Below are positions 12,241 to 23,446 of a stretch of DNA of 64,000 nt, piece by piece. The position numbers and the translations under genes are program-made. Every line of letters starts with the position of its first letter. Within the stretch, counting starts at the first letter, position 1. The notes beneath the pieces are model-generated. The model saw nothing but the letters and a program-made list of their open reading frames with translations. It was not told where the DNA came from and ran no database searches. Origin of the DNA: Adiantum capillus-veneris (lineage: Eukaryota > Streptophyta > Polypodiopsida > Polypodiales > Pteridaceae); assembly GCA_014529385.2 (NCBI GenBank), contig CM043963.1:101365912-101429911 (forward strand), in the 5' to 3' direction.

Positions 12241-12715
12241 CATCATTAAAACCTTCTTGTGCAAAATCAAAGCTTATTAATGTTCATTCTACTCTCTTGG
12301 TTATTGTTAGCCATGTTAATTAAACTTAGGTGTTTACTTAGTGTATGCTTTGGAAATTCAAAACCTTAGTTGTTACTCCTCTTAGCCTTTGAAAATAGGC
12401 ACTTAAGTATCTACACCCACGGCTCGAATTGGTTAATTATAGAGAGTAGTGGAGTGAGTCTAACATAGCGAAGTTTTTTGTGGGATAACTCCTTTTGGAC
12501 TTCTTATGGCTCAATAATGTTAAAGCCCTAGGCAAGTCTAAAAAGACTCCATTATTAAGTCCAAAGCTCCTGATTGTGCACTATATCCCACAAAGTGAGC
12601 TCAACAAAATGGATAATAGACCCCAGTCCCACTTACCCTAATATAAATAAAAAAATCAACCATTAATAGGCTACTTAAGGACCTCTGTTCTCAAGCAAGA
12701 AAAGAGAAACCTAAT
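12241..12715 (-). other. B-inner leader between PBS and gag
   Basis: Non-coding leader. About 12390-12480 is the same sequence, inverted, as the two flanks of the whole B-inner insertion (5820-5870 and 14412-14460). This shows that B-inner inserted into the leader of a sister copy. Confidence 0.85.
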
Positions 12716-12727
12716 GCTCTGATACCA
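12716..12727 (-). other. Primer binding site, tRNA-iMet type (B-inner)
   Basis: The minus strand reads TGGTATCAGAGC one base after the 5' LTR end. Confidence 0.93.
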
Positions 12728-12728
12728 A

Positions 12729-14411
12729 TGTAATGGAAATGGCCTATGAACTTTGAGAGTAGTGGAATTAGGAAATTAGGTGAAGCACTTTTAAGAGATT
12801 ACTTTGTGAGCATAGCGGTGAACTTAATTGATGGTAGTAACATAAGCATGGTACTTAGTTAACTTGGCATGAACAATACTTTTGCAAGAGAGAGAGTTTA
12901 GAGAACATGACAATAGTTAAGGACCGGATTCATATGGAGCCGGTCCCCCCTCCAATAGGCATTTGTATTATACTTTCTCCCATCAAGAGAGACTTGGTAC
13001 AATACAATCTTTGTGTTCCTTGTAACCTAGGTGATCAATGAAGATGGAAATCTTCATGCATCACAAGCATAACATAAACTTGAAGAAAGAATTAACTATC
13101 CCAAGCCTCAGTCCCGAGGCCTCAAACACCTTCGAAGGTGGAGAGAGCTAGCGGGGAATGAGGATAGGGAAGAGGAAGAAGAAACATTCCATAGGAGAAA
13201 GAAATAGTTCCTCACTTATCATTACTCTTCTTGCTAGCATATACAATAGCATAGTATATATAATCTTCTTGCTAGCATATATAATAGCATAGTAATGAAG
13301 ATGGTGAAGATGGCAAGCTTAAGCATTGAAGCATAGCTCTTGGTTGGATTTGCATTCCATATCCAAGAGTGTTGGTGTAGGCTTTCACTCTCACAAGCTT
13401 GGAGAAGGAGGTGGTGTTCCTCAACTTTCACCAAGTGAGAATAACCTCGCAAATGAGTGTGTGTGATGGTGTATATCCCCCTAGCACCCCCCTTTCTTGC
13501 TTTGGGCAAAAATTGTACTTGCTAAAAGCTCATTGTACCCCTCTCCCCTTAGCCAATCACATCCAACATGCATTCAAGCATATGGGTAGTCTTTTGACAA
13601 GTGTCCTCCTCACCCCTTAGAGAGAGAGAGAGAGAGATTAAAAAATATCTAGATATTTGTTGGATGGAAGTAGAATCTCATTGGACTCCTCTTTAGCCCG
13701 ACCAATAACAGTCAAGCACACGATGTGGTTAAGCTTAGTGAGAGTCTGACATGTGTCCCATGCGCTCTTTTAGAATTCCCCTAACTTTGAGATTTTTATG
13801 CATAGGAAGTTTCTCAAGCAACTTCCTCATTAAGTGATTAGGTTCTCTTTTTGACTCAAGCATCTTACCCCCCATGCATAGGAGGATTCTCAAGAAACTT
13901 CCTCATTAAATATGATAAGTACCTCAAGTACCTTAGTCATCAAGCATGACAAGCACCTTAGGTGGGGTTCCCACCTCAAGCACAGCCTTAGCTTGCTTAA
14001 GTTAGGTCGAGTTCCCACATCAAGCACAACCCTAGCTTGCTTAAGTTTAGGTCGAGTTCCCACCTCAAGCACAACCCTATTTTGCTTAAGTTTAGGTCGG
14101 GTTTCCACCTCAAGTTTAACCCTAGCTTGCTTAAGGTCAAAGGATTTTTAACACTAACCATTAGAGGTATTTAATGAAGCTAACCCTAAGGTCTTTTAAG
14201 CTTCATTAGTTGCACATTGCTCTTTGATAGACTACCTCCTTTTGGACCCTCATTGAGATGTAACCGTCTCTCCTTTTTGGTCCCCTTTTGAGATAGGTCT
14301 AGAAGCACATGTCTCTATTCTAACTCTTGTTCCCATTTATTCTCCCACATTAAATGATCAGTTTAATATGAGAAAATCATTTGTTGAAGTTATATATTAT
14401 ATTTTATGACA
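12729..14411 (-). repeat. B-inner 5' LTR
   Basis: Partner of 5876-7508, slightly longer mainly because of a ~47-bp local duplication at 13235-13298 (TTGCTAGCATATA units) and a longer GA run near 13620. Confidence 0.93.
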
Positions 14412-15490
14412 GTGTAGATACTTAAGTCCCAAATTTGAAAGGCTACGAGTAGAAACTAAGGTTTGGAATTACCAAAGAATACACTAAGTAAGTACACAAA
14501 TTTTGTTAACATGGTTGACAATAACCAAGAGAGTAGAATGAACATTGTTAACTATTTTTGCACGTGAAAGTGCTAATGATGATTCCCTCATGTTTGTCAA
14601 TTATCTTGTTACTAGGTTGCAGCAAGCTACAACCCTGCTTTGCAAGTTGAAGTTACTGGCAACAACTTTGTGCTTATGGGATTACCCTTCCTCTCCAAGA
14701 GGAGAGAGAGATTAGGAGGCCTCTTGAAGAGACCTCCGAAAGAAGACTCTCTCGCATACGAGAGGAGGAATCCAAAGAGCAAGAAAGTAATGAAACTTTA
14801 AGTTCTTCTGAAGATGTGGCTCCATGAAGATGACGGTCTAGATGATCGCCAACTCCTCTCAAGAGGAAAATATCAACACATGGTCCTTCTCCTGGTCACT
14901 CCCAAAGAGAAGAGAGGAAACAAAGAAAGAAAAGGGCAAGAAATAGGTCACCCTCTTCCCCTTCTTCTTCACCTTCCTCCTCTTCTGATGAAAGCTATGC
15001 CTATTCTCCTAGAGAATACAAGAGGGGAGGACATCACAAATCATACCCTGCACGGCGAAGGTCGAAAAAGCTCAAGAAGTTCAAAGAGGGAGGAAAGAGT
15101 ATCTCTTTTCTCACCTATGATGGAACCTTTGGTGCTACTGACAAAGTGTTGGCCTTCATCCAACGATTTAATGCGGCATTTGGAGACGACGGCTTCATAG
15201 AGTCCTCCAAGCTATGCCATGTAGCTATGCACTTTCAAAAATTGGCTCATCAATGGTGGGCTAGCCTTCATGGCAATGTCAAAGCCCCAAAGATATGGAA
15301 AACTCTACGAGTTTCCATCATGATGCAAATCCTTGCAAGCAATGCAAAGGACAAAGTGCTTACCAAATGGTGTAGTTTGAAGCTTCTCTCTCATGTGTCT
15401 ATCCATAAGTATGTAGAAAAGTTTTGGGATTTACATCTCAAGGGTACTGTCTTCCAAAAGATAGGCTTTGCCGAGCATGGCCTAATCCAA
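14412..15490 (+). pseudogene. B-outer leader end and gag remnant
   Basis: Sequence resumes after the GTGTA duplication. An Arg/Ser-rich gag N-terminus (14810-15110) leads into a capsid-like core (15120-15480) with HQWWASLHGNVKAPKIW and KFWDLHLKGT, the same protein family as B-inner gag. The zinc knuckle, protease and most of RT are absent: gag runs almost directly into the end of RT/RNase H near 15490. Confidence 0.8.
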
Positions 15491-16071
15491 GGAATCTACA
15501 TGAGCGAAGAAGCTTTATTGGTATGTGTGCATACTATAGATGCTTCATAGCAAAACTTTCTCAAATAGCACGACCATTAAATGACTTAACAAAGAAGAAC
15601 ATTAAGTATTGATGGACTGCTAAGGAGAAAAATGCTTTTGACAAGCTCAAAGAGAAGCTTACCTCCCAACCAGGTCTCATGCTTCCGGATATCTCAAATC
15701 CATTTGAGGTCCAATGTGATGCTCGTGGTGATTGCCTTGGAGCAGTCTTGCTTCAAGAAGGGCATGCCATAGCATATGGGAGCCGAAGGCTCAAAAAAAA
15801 TGAACATGTCTTAGGCATTCATGAGAAAGATCTATAAAATGTTCTACATGCCCTAGACATATGGAAGCACTATTTATTGGGGACTCCATTTATTTTACAA
15901 ACCGACCACCAAAGTCTCAAGTACTTTATGACGCAAACTAAGGTTTTTGACAAACAAATGAGGTGGGAAAATTTATTTTTCAATTTAATTTTCATATTGC
16001 TTACATGTGAGTAAGCACAATCAAGTGGCTGATGCACTTTGACGATGACCAAAAGTTAATGCAGTGTCTAT
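15490..16071 (+). pseudogene. B-outer RT end and RNase H remnant
   Basis: The RT thumb-like CAYYRCFIAKLSQIARPLND is followed by RNase H with PFEVQCDARGDCLGAVLLQ and TDHQSLKYF, a chromovirus signature. It reaches the RNase H end near 16071, where a 77-bp copy of its own upstream sequence is joined on. Confidence 0.8.
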
Positions 16072-16148
16072 ATTTATTTTACAAACCGACCACCAAAGTC
16101 TCAAGTACTTTATGACGCAAACTAAGGTTTTTGACAAACAAATGAGGT
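15888..16148 (+). repeat. 77-bp direct repeat at a rearrangement junction
   Basis: 15888-15964 is repeated at 16072-16148 (ATTTATTTTACAAACCGACC at the start). The second copy abuts minus-strand E3 sequence, so it looks like filler made during repair or template switching. Confidence 0.93.
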
Positions 16149-16765
16149 AATTGATTAGCCATGACTCTCAAGCTGGCTATCTGCACCTTGATGGGTAGAA
16201 TGGTTTTTTTTTCCATATACCAGATGGAAAGGGGTGAAACCAAGTGATGTTCGAAATGTCGTGTGGTAGGCCCAAAGAGCGGCCATGAGATGCTTATCCC
16301 AATCACTTGTGTGGTTATCCAGCTGCTTTGTGATGATCTTACAGATCTGCCGTTTACCTTTTCCACTAGACCATTGCACTGCGGATAGTTCGGAGTTGAG
16401 GGTCGGTTTGTGATGTCTAGATTTTTCATCAGTTCTCCCACTAAGTCGCCTCTAAAACCTGACCCTCTATCAGATATTATCTCCAGAGGTGTTCCAAAGC
16501 GGTAACAAATGTGCTCAAATATGAACTTCACCACTTCTTGGGCTGTAATGCATGTGGTGGTTACTGTTTTGGCCCATCGGGTCATGTAGTCTACACCAAC
16601 TAGAATGTACAGCTTACTCGACTGGGCCTTTGGGAAAGGACCAATCGCATCTATTCCCCACTTCTCAAACGGGCCATATGAGATGGTAGGAATCTGTGGC
16701 TCATAGGTTAGTGTTTGATCATGGAATACTTGACAAGCTCTGCATGTTTTACACCAATGATGCAC
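16149..16765 (-). pseudogene. E3 integrase remnant
   Basis: The zinc-finger end (HHWCKTCRACQ) leads into a DDE core with IDAIGPFP, a DYMTRWAK strand, ISDRGSGFRGDL and PNYPQCNGLVEKVNG. A C-terminal LVYGKK-type block is also present. One of the better preserved integrase cores in the window, but a fossil. Confidence 0.85.
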
Positions 16766-16870
16766 ATCCTTGTTCAGACTAGGCGAAGAGAATCTTGCTG
16801 TAGAATCTTCCTACTAGTAATATGTAGAGCAAAGTGTCCATCGCAAAAAAACCATCATGGCAACTTGAGA

Positions 16871-18980
16871 TCACCTCCGTGATTTCACTAGAGATTGACA
16901 CTTGCCTGAAAATTGGTCCTTGCCCTTGCAGTACAAGGTGCTGTTTATAAGGCAGTATCTTGTTGCCTTTTGAACAAGACATTGTTTCTGGCCCTTAGTA
17001 TACCCTTCAAGACATTCTCCTGTATATAAGACGCTGATGATATCAGGCATAGCATTGTTAACCTGAAAGAGGGGCAACTTCAGTTTTATTCCTCCTATGG
17101 GAACATCTTGTATTCTTTCCTTGGCTAGAGCATCTGCTTCTTGATTTTTTGTCCTAGGGAGAAATAGATTCACTTCTTTAAACTTTCTTAAAATATCCTT
17201 AGCTTGACATAATTGGCCAAGCAAAACTTGATTTTTACAAACCCAAGTTCTATTTATTTGCTTTATTAAGAGCATGGAATCACCAAACACATTTAGGCGC
17301 CGAACCCCTTGTAAAACACATTGTTCTAATCCAAGAATTAGGACCGTGTACTATGCTTTGTTGTTGGAGTGGGAGTGTAGCAACTACCCAATAGAGAAGA
17401 CCTTTTTAAAATGATGATGCCAACTCAGCGTAGTCCACTATCCTTTTGTAAGATCCATCAAAGAAAAGAGAGTGAGCCCCTTCTAGCTTAGGAACTTCCA
17501 CCATTAATGTCACTCCTTTGCCTTCTGTGCCTACCTTTAGCTTCCTCTCACAGTGACAATGAGTAAGAATACCTGCTAGACTACCTCTGGTGGAGTTCTC
17601 CACTTTCATAGTGTAATCGAACTCTTGTAATCTAACAAGCCACTTGGAGATTCTAGCTGAGACATCCATGTGTTGCATTACATACGGAAAGACTTCTTCC
17701 ATTGTTAGATTTACAAAGGGTCTAGGCAATAGATAAGAGAGCAACTTTGTAGTGGCAGACATCAATGAAAGCACCATGTGCTCTACCGTGGTGAGTCCTT
17801 TTTTTGATGGGGTCATGAGACAACTAGAGAAGTAGATAGGACGCATGAAAGAGCTTCTGCGTTAATACGGGCCCAAGTGTATCACTTCCTACACTGTGGT
17901 TTACATTAAATGGCTCGTCCCATCTAGGGGGTGCAATGGAGGGAAGTGAAGCTAGGATTTGTTTCACTTCGCTAAACTGTTGCTCATATTCTTCACTCGA
18001 TAGGAAGACATCTCTATGGGTGACTTTTTGTAAAGGGAGAACCATTTGAAAGAGCAAGTGAATGAACCTGCTCAAATACCTTACCTTCTGGAGGAAAGAT
18101 ACCAATTGATTAGGTGTTGTAGGTGATGACAAAGATTCTAAAGCTTGAACCTTGCTTGGGTTAGCCTCAATTCCTTTGGCTGAAATTACATGGCCGAGAA
18201 GAGTGACCTTGCTTTCACCAATGTGACACTTATCTATGTTAAGCTCGCACCCAAGGTTTGCAGCCTAGCCAGGACATCATAGACCTTGCTCAAATAGAGG
18301 GAGAAAGATCTGTAGATGCAGAAATCATCTATGAAAACCGGTATTGACTTACCAAAGTATGGCTGGAAGACAAAAGTTACATAGCATTGGAATGTGACTG
18401 GAGCGTTGGTGAGGCCAAAAGGCATCACTCTGTAAGCAAAACATCCCCATGGTGTTATGAAGTTTGTCTTTTTCTGGTCTTCTTTTGCAATGCTAATCTG
18501 GATGTAGCTTGAGTAGCCATCGCATACTATGTAGCACTCATGACCTGCTACCTTGTTGAGAATCTCGTCTTGGAATGGGAGGGGAAAAAGATCCCTCTTT
18601 GTTGTTGCATTGATAGGTTTGTAGTCTACACAAACCTTCCACTTATTGTTCTTTTTGGCATGACCACCACTGGAGAGACCCACTCTGAGTCTTTGACAGG
18701 GTAAATGAAACCTGCCTGTAGCAAATTCCTTACCTCTTTGAGCAATGATTCTTGGTGAACTACCCCAAGCCTTCTGAGCTTTTGCACTACAGGCTTACTT
18801 TCTTCCTTGAGTCTTATGCGGTGCTGGACCACTATGATGCCTGTGATCTTGTCATAACCATCAATGAAAAGTGTGGTGAAGCTACCCAACATAGAGATGT
18901 ACTCTTCTCTCTCTTCACTAGCTAACTCACTGGAGAGCATCCGATGTAACTTACTTGTATCCACCAAGGGTTGCATACCT
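16871..18980 (-). pseudogene. E3 RT with two RNase H domains, remnant
   Basis: RT motifs VVMPKR, CVDYKPINATTKRDLFPLPF and FGLTNAPVTFQCY (18380-18680), then VFIDDFCIYR. RNase H follows, then a second RNase H beginning LFFDGSYKR and ending in NQEADALAKE (about 17120-17145). This order marks the Tat lineage (family knowledge). Confidence 0.83.
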
Positions 18981-19009
18981 GATGGTCCCTCTTGGTCCTC
19001 CGGTGGTGC

Positions 19010-19924
19010 TTAAGAATGTGTCAATCTCTTTAGATCTTTGAGAATGATTCCCATCACTTTTATGCTACTGTCGCTCTCTTCAGTTGTTGTCATATCTTCT
19101 TCCGAGGTGGTCAAAGAGTCACTGGTGAATTCATCTTCTGATGCCTCCAAGATCATGTTGTGTTGTTTACTAGTCTTCATGTCATAGAATATGGGATTTC
19201 CCTTAGCATCCTTCATCTGCATGATTCCGGTACTCCAGTCCTGCTTAGCCTCCATAGCCATGAGCCATGGCCTTTTGAGAATGATAGGGTAGCCCTCCCC
19301 TTTATGTGGCATGACAAAAATGCCTACCTCCACTTCTGTGTTGTACGCACTTCACTTTGATGTTATTTTCCATTTTAGCTCGGCAGGGTGCTGGCCTACT
19401 TAGCTCTAGGCCTAGATAGTGCATCATTTTCTCACTCATGATGCATATCTGTGTGCTACCATCTATTTAAATGTTTGAGATATGTTGCCCCTTTATGTGG
19501 GCATCCATGATAGGTAGGATGTTGTCTAGATTCCTCCCAAAGATAGCCCCAACTATCCTTGGTCTTGACTTTCTAGCACTTATCATCTTTGTTCATTGTC
19601 TCCTCATCCTTGGTGCAAGATGGAGTAGTTGGGGCTAGGTTATTTTTGGAACCTGCATCAAAACATCCTGAACTAGGTGATTTGGTTTATCATACTTGCC
19701 TGACAAAAAATCCACGATGTCGGACTTTCGTCAAGGATTAGACGCATGATTTCTAGACTCTGCTTTTCCTTTCATATTTTTCTCCCTTTAAGAGGCCTCT
19801 TTGTGCCTAGCACGCTTCACTCCCATGGCATCTACTTCTTCTACTTTTCCTTTTCCTTTATCCTTCTCTTTGACGCGCTCTTCTACCTTCACCTTTCCTT
19901 TAGCTTCAAGAGACTCCCTTCCAA
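19010..19924 (-). pseudogene. E3 protease and gag-tail remnant
   Basis: The retropepsin C-terminal part has IILKRPWLMAMEAKQDW (19230-19290). Upstream, about 19400-19480 resembles the D-[GT]-x-[TS]-QIC active-site side. 19550-19920 is a Lys/Glu-rich gag tail with little distinctive sequence. Confidence 0.65.
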
Positions 19925-20556
19925 ATTCTTAGACCAATCAATGATATGGCCTATCAACTCAAGTTGCCCAGTCATTGGCTCATACACAATGCTTTCCATG
20001 TGAGCCTACTAAAGCCTTACAAAGGAGATCGAGGACCAAGAAGAGGTGCCGTAGCTCGAGTCCATTCTCCGACATGAAGACAAGATATTGAGAGGCGGTA
20101 ATATTATCCGAAGATATCTGATTAAGTTTAAGAACTATCCTTTTGAAGATGCTAGATGGATGCAAGGCATACAATTATATGATAATCTAAACCTTGTCAA
20201 TGCTTACAATGCTTCCCTTGAGTAAGCAAATGTAAATATGTTTAAATGAACAAATTTTTTTCTTATAAGACTCTCTTTTTGTTTATTGGGCACAAATGTT
20301 AAGAAGTATGCATGCTTAGGATCATGTTTGCGGAGACAACGTCTCCTGAACACCAAGTAGAGCTTGTTATGGAAGATTGATAGGACTAACAGGCAAACAT
20401 GCTTTTGCGGCAGCTAAGGCTCTCAAGTGCCAAATGGATTAGTCATACATTATGGAACGATGTCGTAGGGTAAAATAGGGATCCTCTACCCGCTAGAAAA
20501 AGGACTAATGAATAGGATTTATCTTCTCTACCTCATAGTCAAGGACAACAATGATT
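19925..20556 (+). pseudogene. Chromovirus B-right integrase end and chromodomain remnant
   Basis: MAYQLKLPSHWLIHNAFHV-type integrase tail (19940-20010) is followed by a chromodomain (RRYLIKFKNYPFEDARWMQ, about 20110-20165). An untranslated 3' region carries the repeated GAGACGxxGTxxC segment also seen at 7660-7760. Confidence 0.78.
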
Positions 20557-20571
20557 TCAAGAGAGAGGTAA
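20557..20571 (+). other. Polypurine tract (B-right)
   Basis: TCAAGAGAGAGGTAA lies directly before the LTR start and is identical to the B-inner PPT. Confidence 0.85.
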
Positions 20572-22157
20572 TGTCATAATAACTAATATCTAATTCTCCT
20601 AAATGATTTTAGCATGTTAAAATGATCATTTAATATGGGGAAGTACGAGGGGAGAAAAAGCTAGAATATTGGTTAGGCTGGCGTACTGGTCTCAATAGGG
20701 ATCCAAAGGAGGGAAAATAGGGATCCAAAGGGGGACAGTCTACAAAAGAGCAATGTGCATGAAGGGTGCTATAAAGACCCTAAGGTTCAGCCCATTAAGA
20801 CTTCCAAATGCTAAGGTTTCAAAATTTCAATTAAAAATTCCATTGGGAAATTAGTCTTCCCACATCCCTATCTAGGAGGGGCAAGCCCTAAAGGTAGGGG
20901 AAGAGAGAGAAAATGCGAGAGAAACACACACACACTCTCCCAAGCTCCCTTTACACAAAGGGCATAGTGGACACATGTCAAGCTCCTAGGCAAGTTGCCC
21001 CCAAACCCCCATTCAAATCCTATTGGATAGCCAAAGAGGTAGACCAATGCGAATTAGGCTAGATTAAATTTAGTCTAATTAATTTAAAAACACTTGATAA
21101 AAGACACAATGAAAATTAAGTTCCCTAGAAGACTATTGGACAGTCTGCCAAGGGGTCCAATGAGAATTAAGCAGCCCAATGGCTTGCTTAATTCCTATTG
21201 GCCAAAAGACTAAAAGGTCCAATTGGAATTTAAATGAATTAATTAAATTACTTAAGCTCTCACTAAAGGGGAAAGAGCTACACTTGTCACAAGGCTCTCC
21301 ATTTGACCTCTTATTTCCTATTGGCTAAGCTTGGCATGAGTCAATGAGGGGCCATCAAGAGGAAATAGCAAGAGGGGTCGACCAAGAGAGAGATGGGGCT
21401 GATTTTACAAAGGCATTATCACACACACACACTCACACAACTCATGTGTGGAGCAAAGAACTATCTCTCCTTCTCCAAAATTTAACGGAAAGCTCATCAT
21501 ATTCTCCAAGCTTTTGAGAAGGGAGGCCTACACCAACAAATCTTGGCTTTGTGATTCAAATCCAACCAAGAGCCAAGCTCCAATGCATGATCATATCCTC
21601 TACCATGCTAATTACTAAGCTATGCTAAGCTATTAAGAGTGTTTATGTGAGGAGAAATACTTCTTTCTCGTAATAATACTTCTTCTTCCTCTAGATCTAC
21701 TCTCATACCCTGCTAGCTCTCACCATCTTCGAAGGTGTGTGAGGTCTTGGGTTTGAGACCTTGAGGGAAGTGATGTTGTGTTTTCCAAGTGTAAGCTTGG
21801 TGCTTGAAGCTTCCATCTTCATTCCACCAACAAGTTAGTGAAGGAACACAAAGTATTGTATTGTAAAATGTCTTTCTTGATGGGGGGGGGGGGGGGGGGG
21901 GGAACCTATAATACAAATCCTTTTGGAGGGGGGACCGGCTCCTTGTATATCAGGTCCTCAACTATTGTCAATAGCTTAATTCTCTCTCTTTTTGAAGTAT
22001 TGTTCATGCCTAATTCTAATGAGGTGTTATGATTTTTTTGCGCTCTCTCCAACCAAGCACTCTTGCTATGCTCATTAGGATCTATTCTTAATGAAATGAT
22101 CACTATGTCTATGTTAATTTCCTCTACACATAAGTTACTACCCCATTAAATGTTACA
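20572..22157 (+). repeat. B-right 3' LTR, divergent subfamily
   Basis: Begins TGTCATAATAAC and ends near ATGTTACA. It shares only blocks with the other family-B LTRs, such as CCTACACCAACA and GGAGGGGGGACCGGCTCC. A 21-base G run sits at 21882-21902, close to the likely end of transcript R. No matching target duplication is seen for 4025/22157 (AAAAC against ACAAC). Confidence 0.78.
21882..21902. repeat. Poly-G run of 21
   Basis: Uninterrupted G homopolymer in the LTR, absent from the sister LTRs. It could form a G-quadruplex, or be a sequencing-sensitive length. Confidence 0.95.
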
Positions 22158-23010
22158 ACAACAAGGGATGAATAGAATCTTCCACAAATTCAATATCCCT
22201 TGAGATCAAGCTACACTTTGTTTGACGATGATACAACCTATAACCCTTGCTTTCAGCACTATAACCAACAAAAATACATTTGACAGCCTTATCATCCAAT
22301 TTCTTGCACTGCGTTTGTGTGAACCAAAGCATATGCCAAACAACCAAAAACCGCATGTGCTCAATAGAAGGCTTTCTATCATGCCATCCTTCATATAGAG
22401 TCATAGACTGCAAAGCTTTTGTAGGACACATGTTAAGTACATAAGTGGCACACATGATGGCCTCATGCCCTCGGGGGGTTCACTATGTGTAAAACTACAA
22501 TATCACGTGCGTTCAAGACATGTTTGTAAAACCCCTTATTTGTGAAATTTGTTAAGAATATAATGTAACCTTTTGTTTTAAAATCTGTAACTTTTTGTCA
22601 AATTTGAATAAATAATGCCCTTTTGTATATATATTTCTGTAAGTTTCAAGAACTTTAAATACCCTTCTGTTGAACTCACGTGATAGGTTACATTTTTATT
22701 AGGTGACCTCCCCGGGCTCATGCCAAAAAGAATGCGGCAAAGCTTGAATTTTGACCATGCATCGTGCCATTTTTGTAAGTGACCTGTTTTTCCTCTTAGC
22801 AATACCATTTGCGGCCTATAAGGCACTATACATTGATTTTTTATCCCATGACTAGCTAGAAATGCATTGAATTCATGATACATATACTCCCCCCCCGATC
22901 GGAACAGAGGGTGCCCATAGTACATATTGTGACATTTTCAGCCATAGCCAAAAATTGTTTGAAGCACAAAACACTTTTAACTTTTCTCTAAGCGGATAAA
23001 CCCATGGGAT
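22158..23010 (-). pseudogene. Copia integrase remnant
   Basis: WVYPLREK (about 22975-23010), RSGGEYMYHEFNAFLASHGI (22830-22910) and KFKLCRILFG come before the inserted MITE. Beyond it, the integrase tail reads KCIFVGYSAESKGYRLY and ends EFVEDSIHPLLL (22158-22455). These are standard copia integrase core and C-terminal blocks. Confidence 0.87.
22470..22716 (+). mobile_element. 247-bp MITE, copy 1 (8-bp TSD CTCATGCC)
   Basis: Starts CTCGGGGGGTTCACTATG and ends TTAGGTGACCTCCCCGGG after AT-rich filler with a TATATATAT stretch. Terminal inverted repeats match at 11 of 14 positions. CTCATGCC flanks it at 22462-22469 and 22717-22724. It interrupts copia integrase. No coding capacity. An 8-bp duplication suits hAT (or P-type) transposition. 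Confidence 0.93.
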
Positions 23011-23446
23011 ATAGTTGGGCCTCTTTATTTTCCATGAGCTTATGGAGGTGATTAACATTTTGACAAATAGGTGTATGCCATGTGTGCAAGAATGGTGGGT
23101 GTGTAAGAGATGTGTAGGAGTGGTCAAAGTATCACTTTTCCTCTTGAAAAGGAGGTGGACAATTTTATGACTTTGGCCTTTCATAACTCCCACACATGAC
23201 CTCCAATTTGAGCAGAGATCATAGATCTGCAAGCTACACATCGAGCTCAGATATGCTACAATATATGGTTTTACACGCTAGATTTTGAATTCCATTTTGG
23301 AGGGAAAAATAAAATTCAAATGAACTAGTTGTTTTGCTTGTTTGAATTCAAAAGTTCTCCTTTGATTACTTTCTTAATACTAAAGGTTTGACTTCCTTAA
23401 ACTACCAAATAAAGAGGCCCTCCTAGACCCCATTCTCTTCCTAATG
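23011..23446 (-). mobile_element. Inverted-repeat element family T2, copy 1
   Basis: Bounded by inverted repeats: GGGTCTAGGAGGGCCTCTTT read from the right edge, and a diverged GGGATATAGTTGGGCCTCTT at the left. It matches 26226-26678 in inverted orientation over its whole length. It sits between copia protease and integrase, where the intervening copia sequence is missing. No transposase seen. Confidence 0.75.

Larger units (their letters stand above)
5876..14411 (-). mobile_element. B-inner: near-complete chromovirus Ty3/gypsy, broken
   Basis: Element of about 8.5 kb on the minus strand with LTRs at 5876-7508 and 12729-14411. The PBS is at 12716-12727, the PPT at 7509-7523, and the 5-bp target duplication GTGTA is at 5871-5875 and 14412-14416. 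The order along the minus strand is gag, RT, RNase H, integrase, chromodomain. The two LTRs look about 97% alike where compared by eye, implying a fairly young insertion (inference). Its flanks rejoin into a copy of its own leader, so it landed in a same-family element in opposite orientation. The structure is whole but the coding region has many breaks. Confidence 0.93.
16149..19924 (-). mobile_element. E3: LTR-less slice of a dual-RNase-H gypsy element, broken
   Basis: Minus-strand pol without LTRs, PBS or PPT. It contains integrase (16149-16765), second RNase H (about 16871-17420), RNase H (17420-17900), RT (17900-18980), protease region (19010-19500) and a gag tail (to about 19924). Both ends are abrupt and lie inside family-B pol sequence, so it is not a normal insertion. 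Multiple breaks. Confidence 0.8.

Noticed and set aside
12021-12323. Plus-strand open frames over B-inner gag
   Set aside because: Opposite-strand shadows of the gag remnant with no family signal.
16149-19924. E3 as a standard nested insertion
   Set aside because: It lacks LTRs, PBS, PPT and target duplication, and its left joint contains a copied 77-bp filler.
4020-22162. A target duplication for B-outer (AAAAC at 4020-4024 against ACAAC at 22158-22162)
   Set aside because: One mismatch in five, different flanking elements and mismatched LTRs make it no better than chance.
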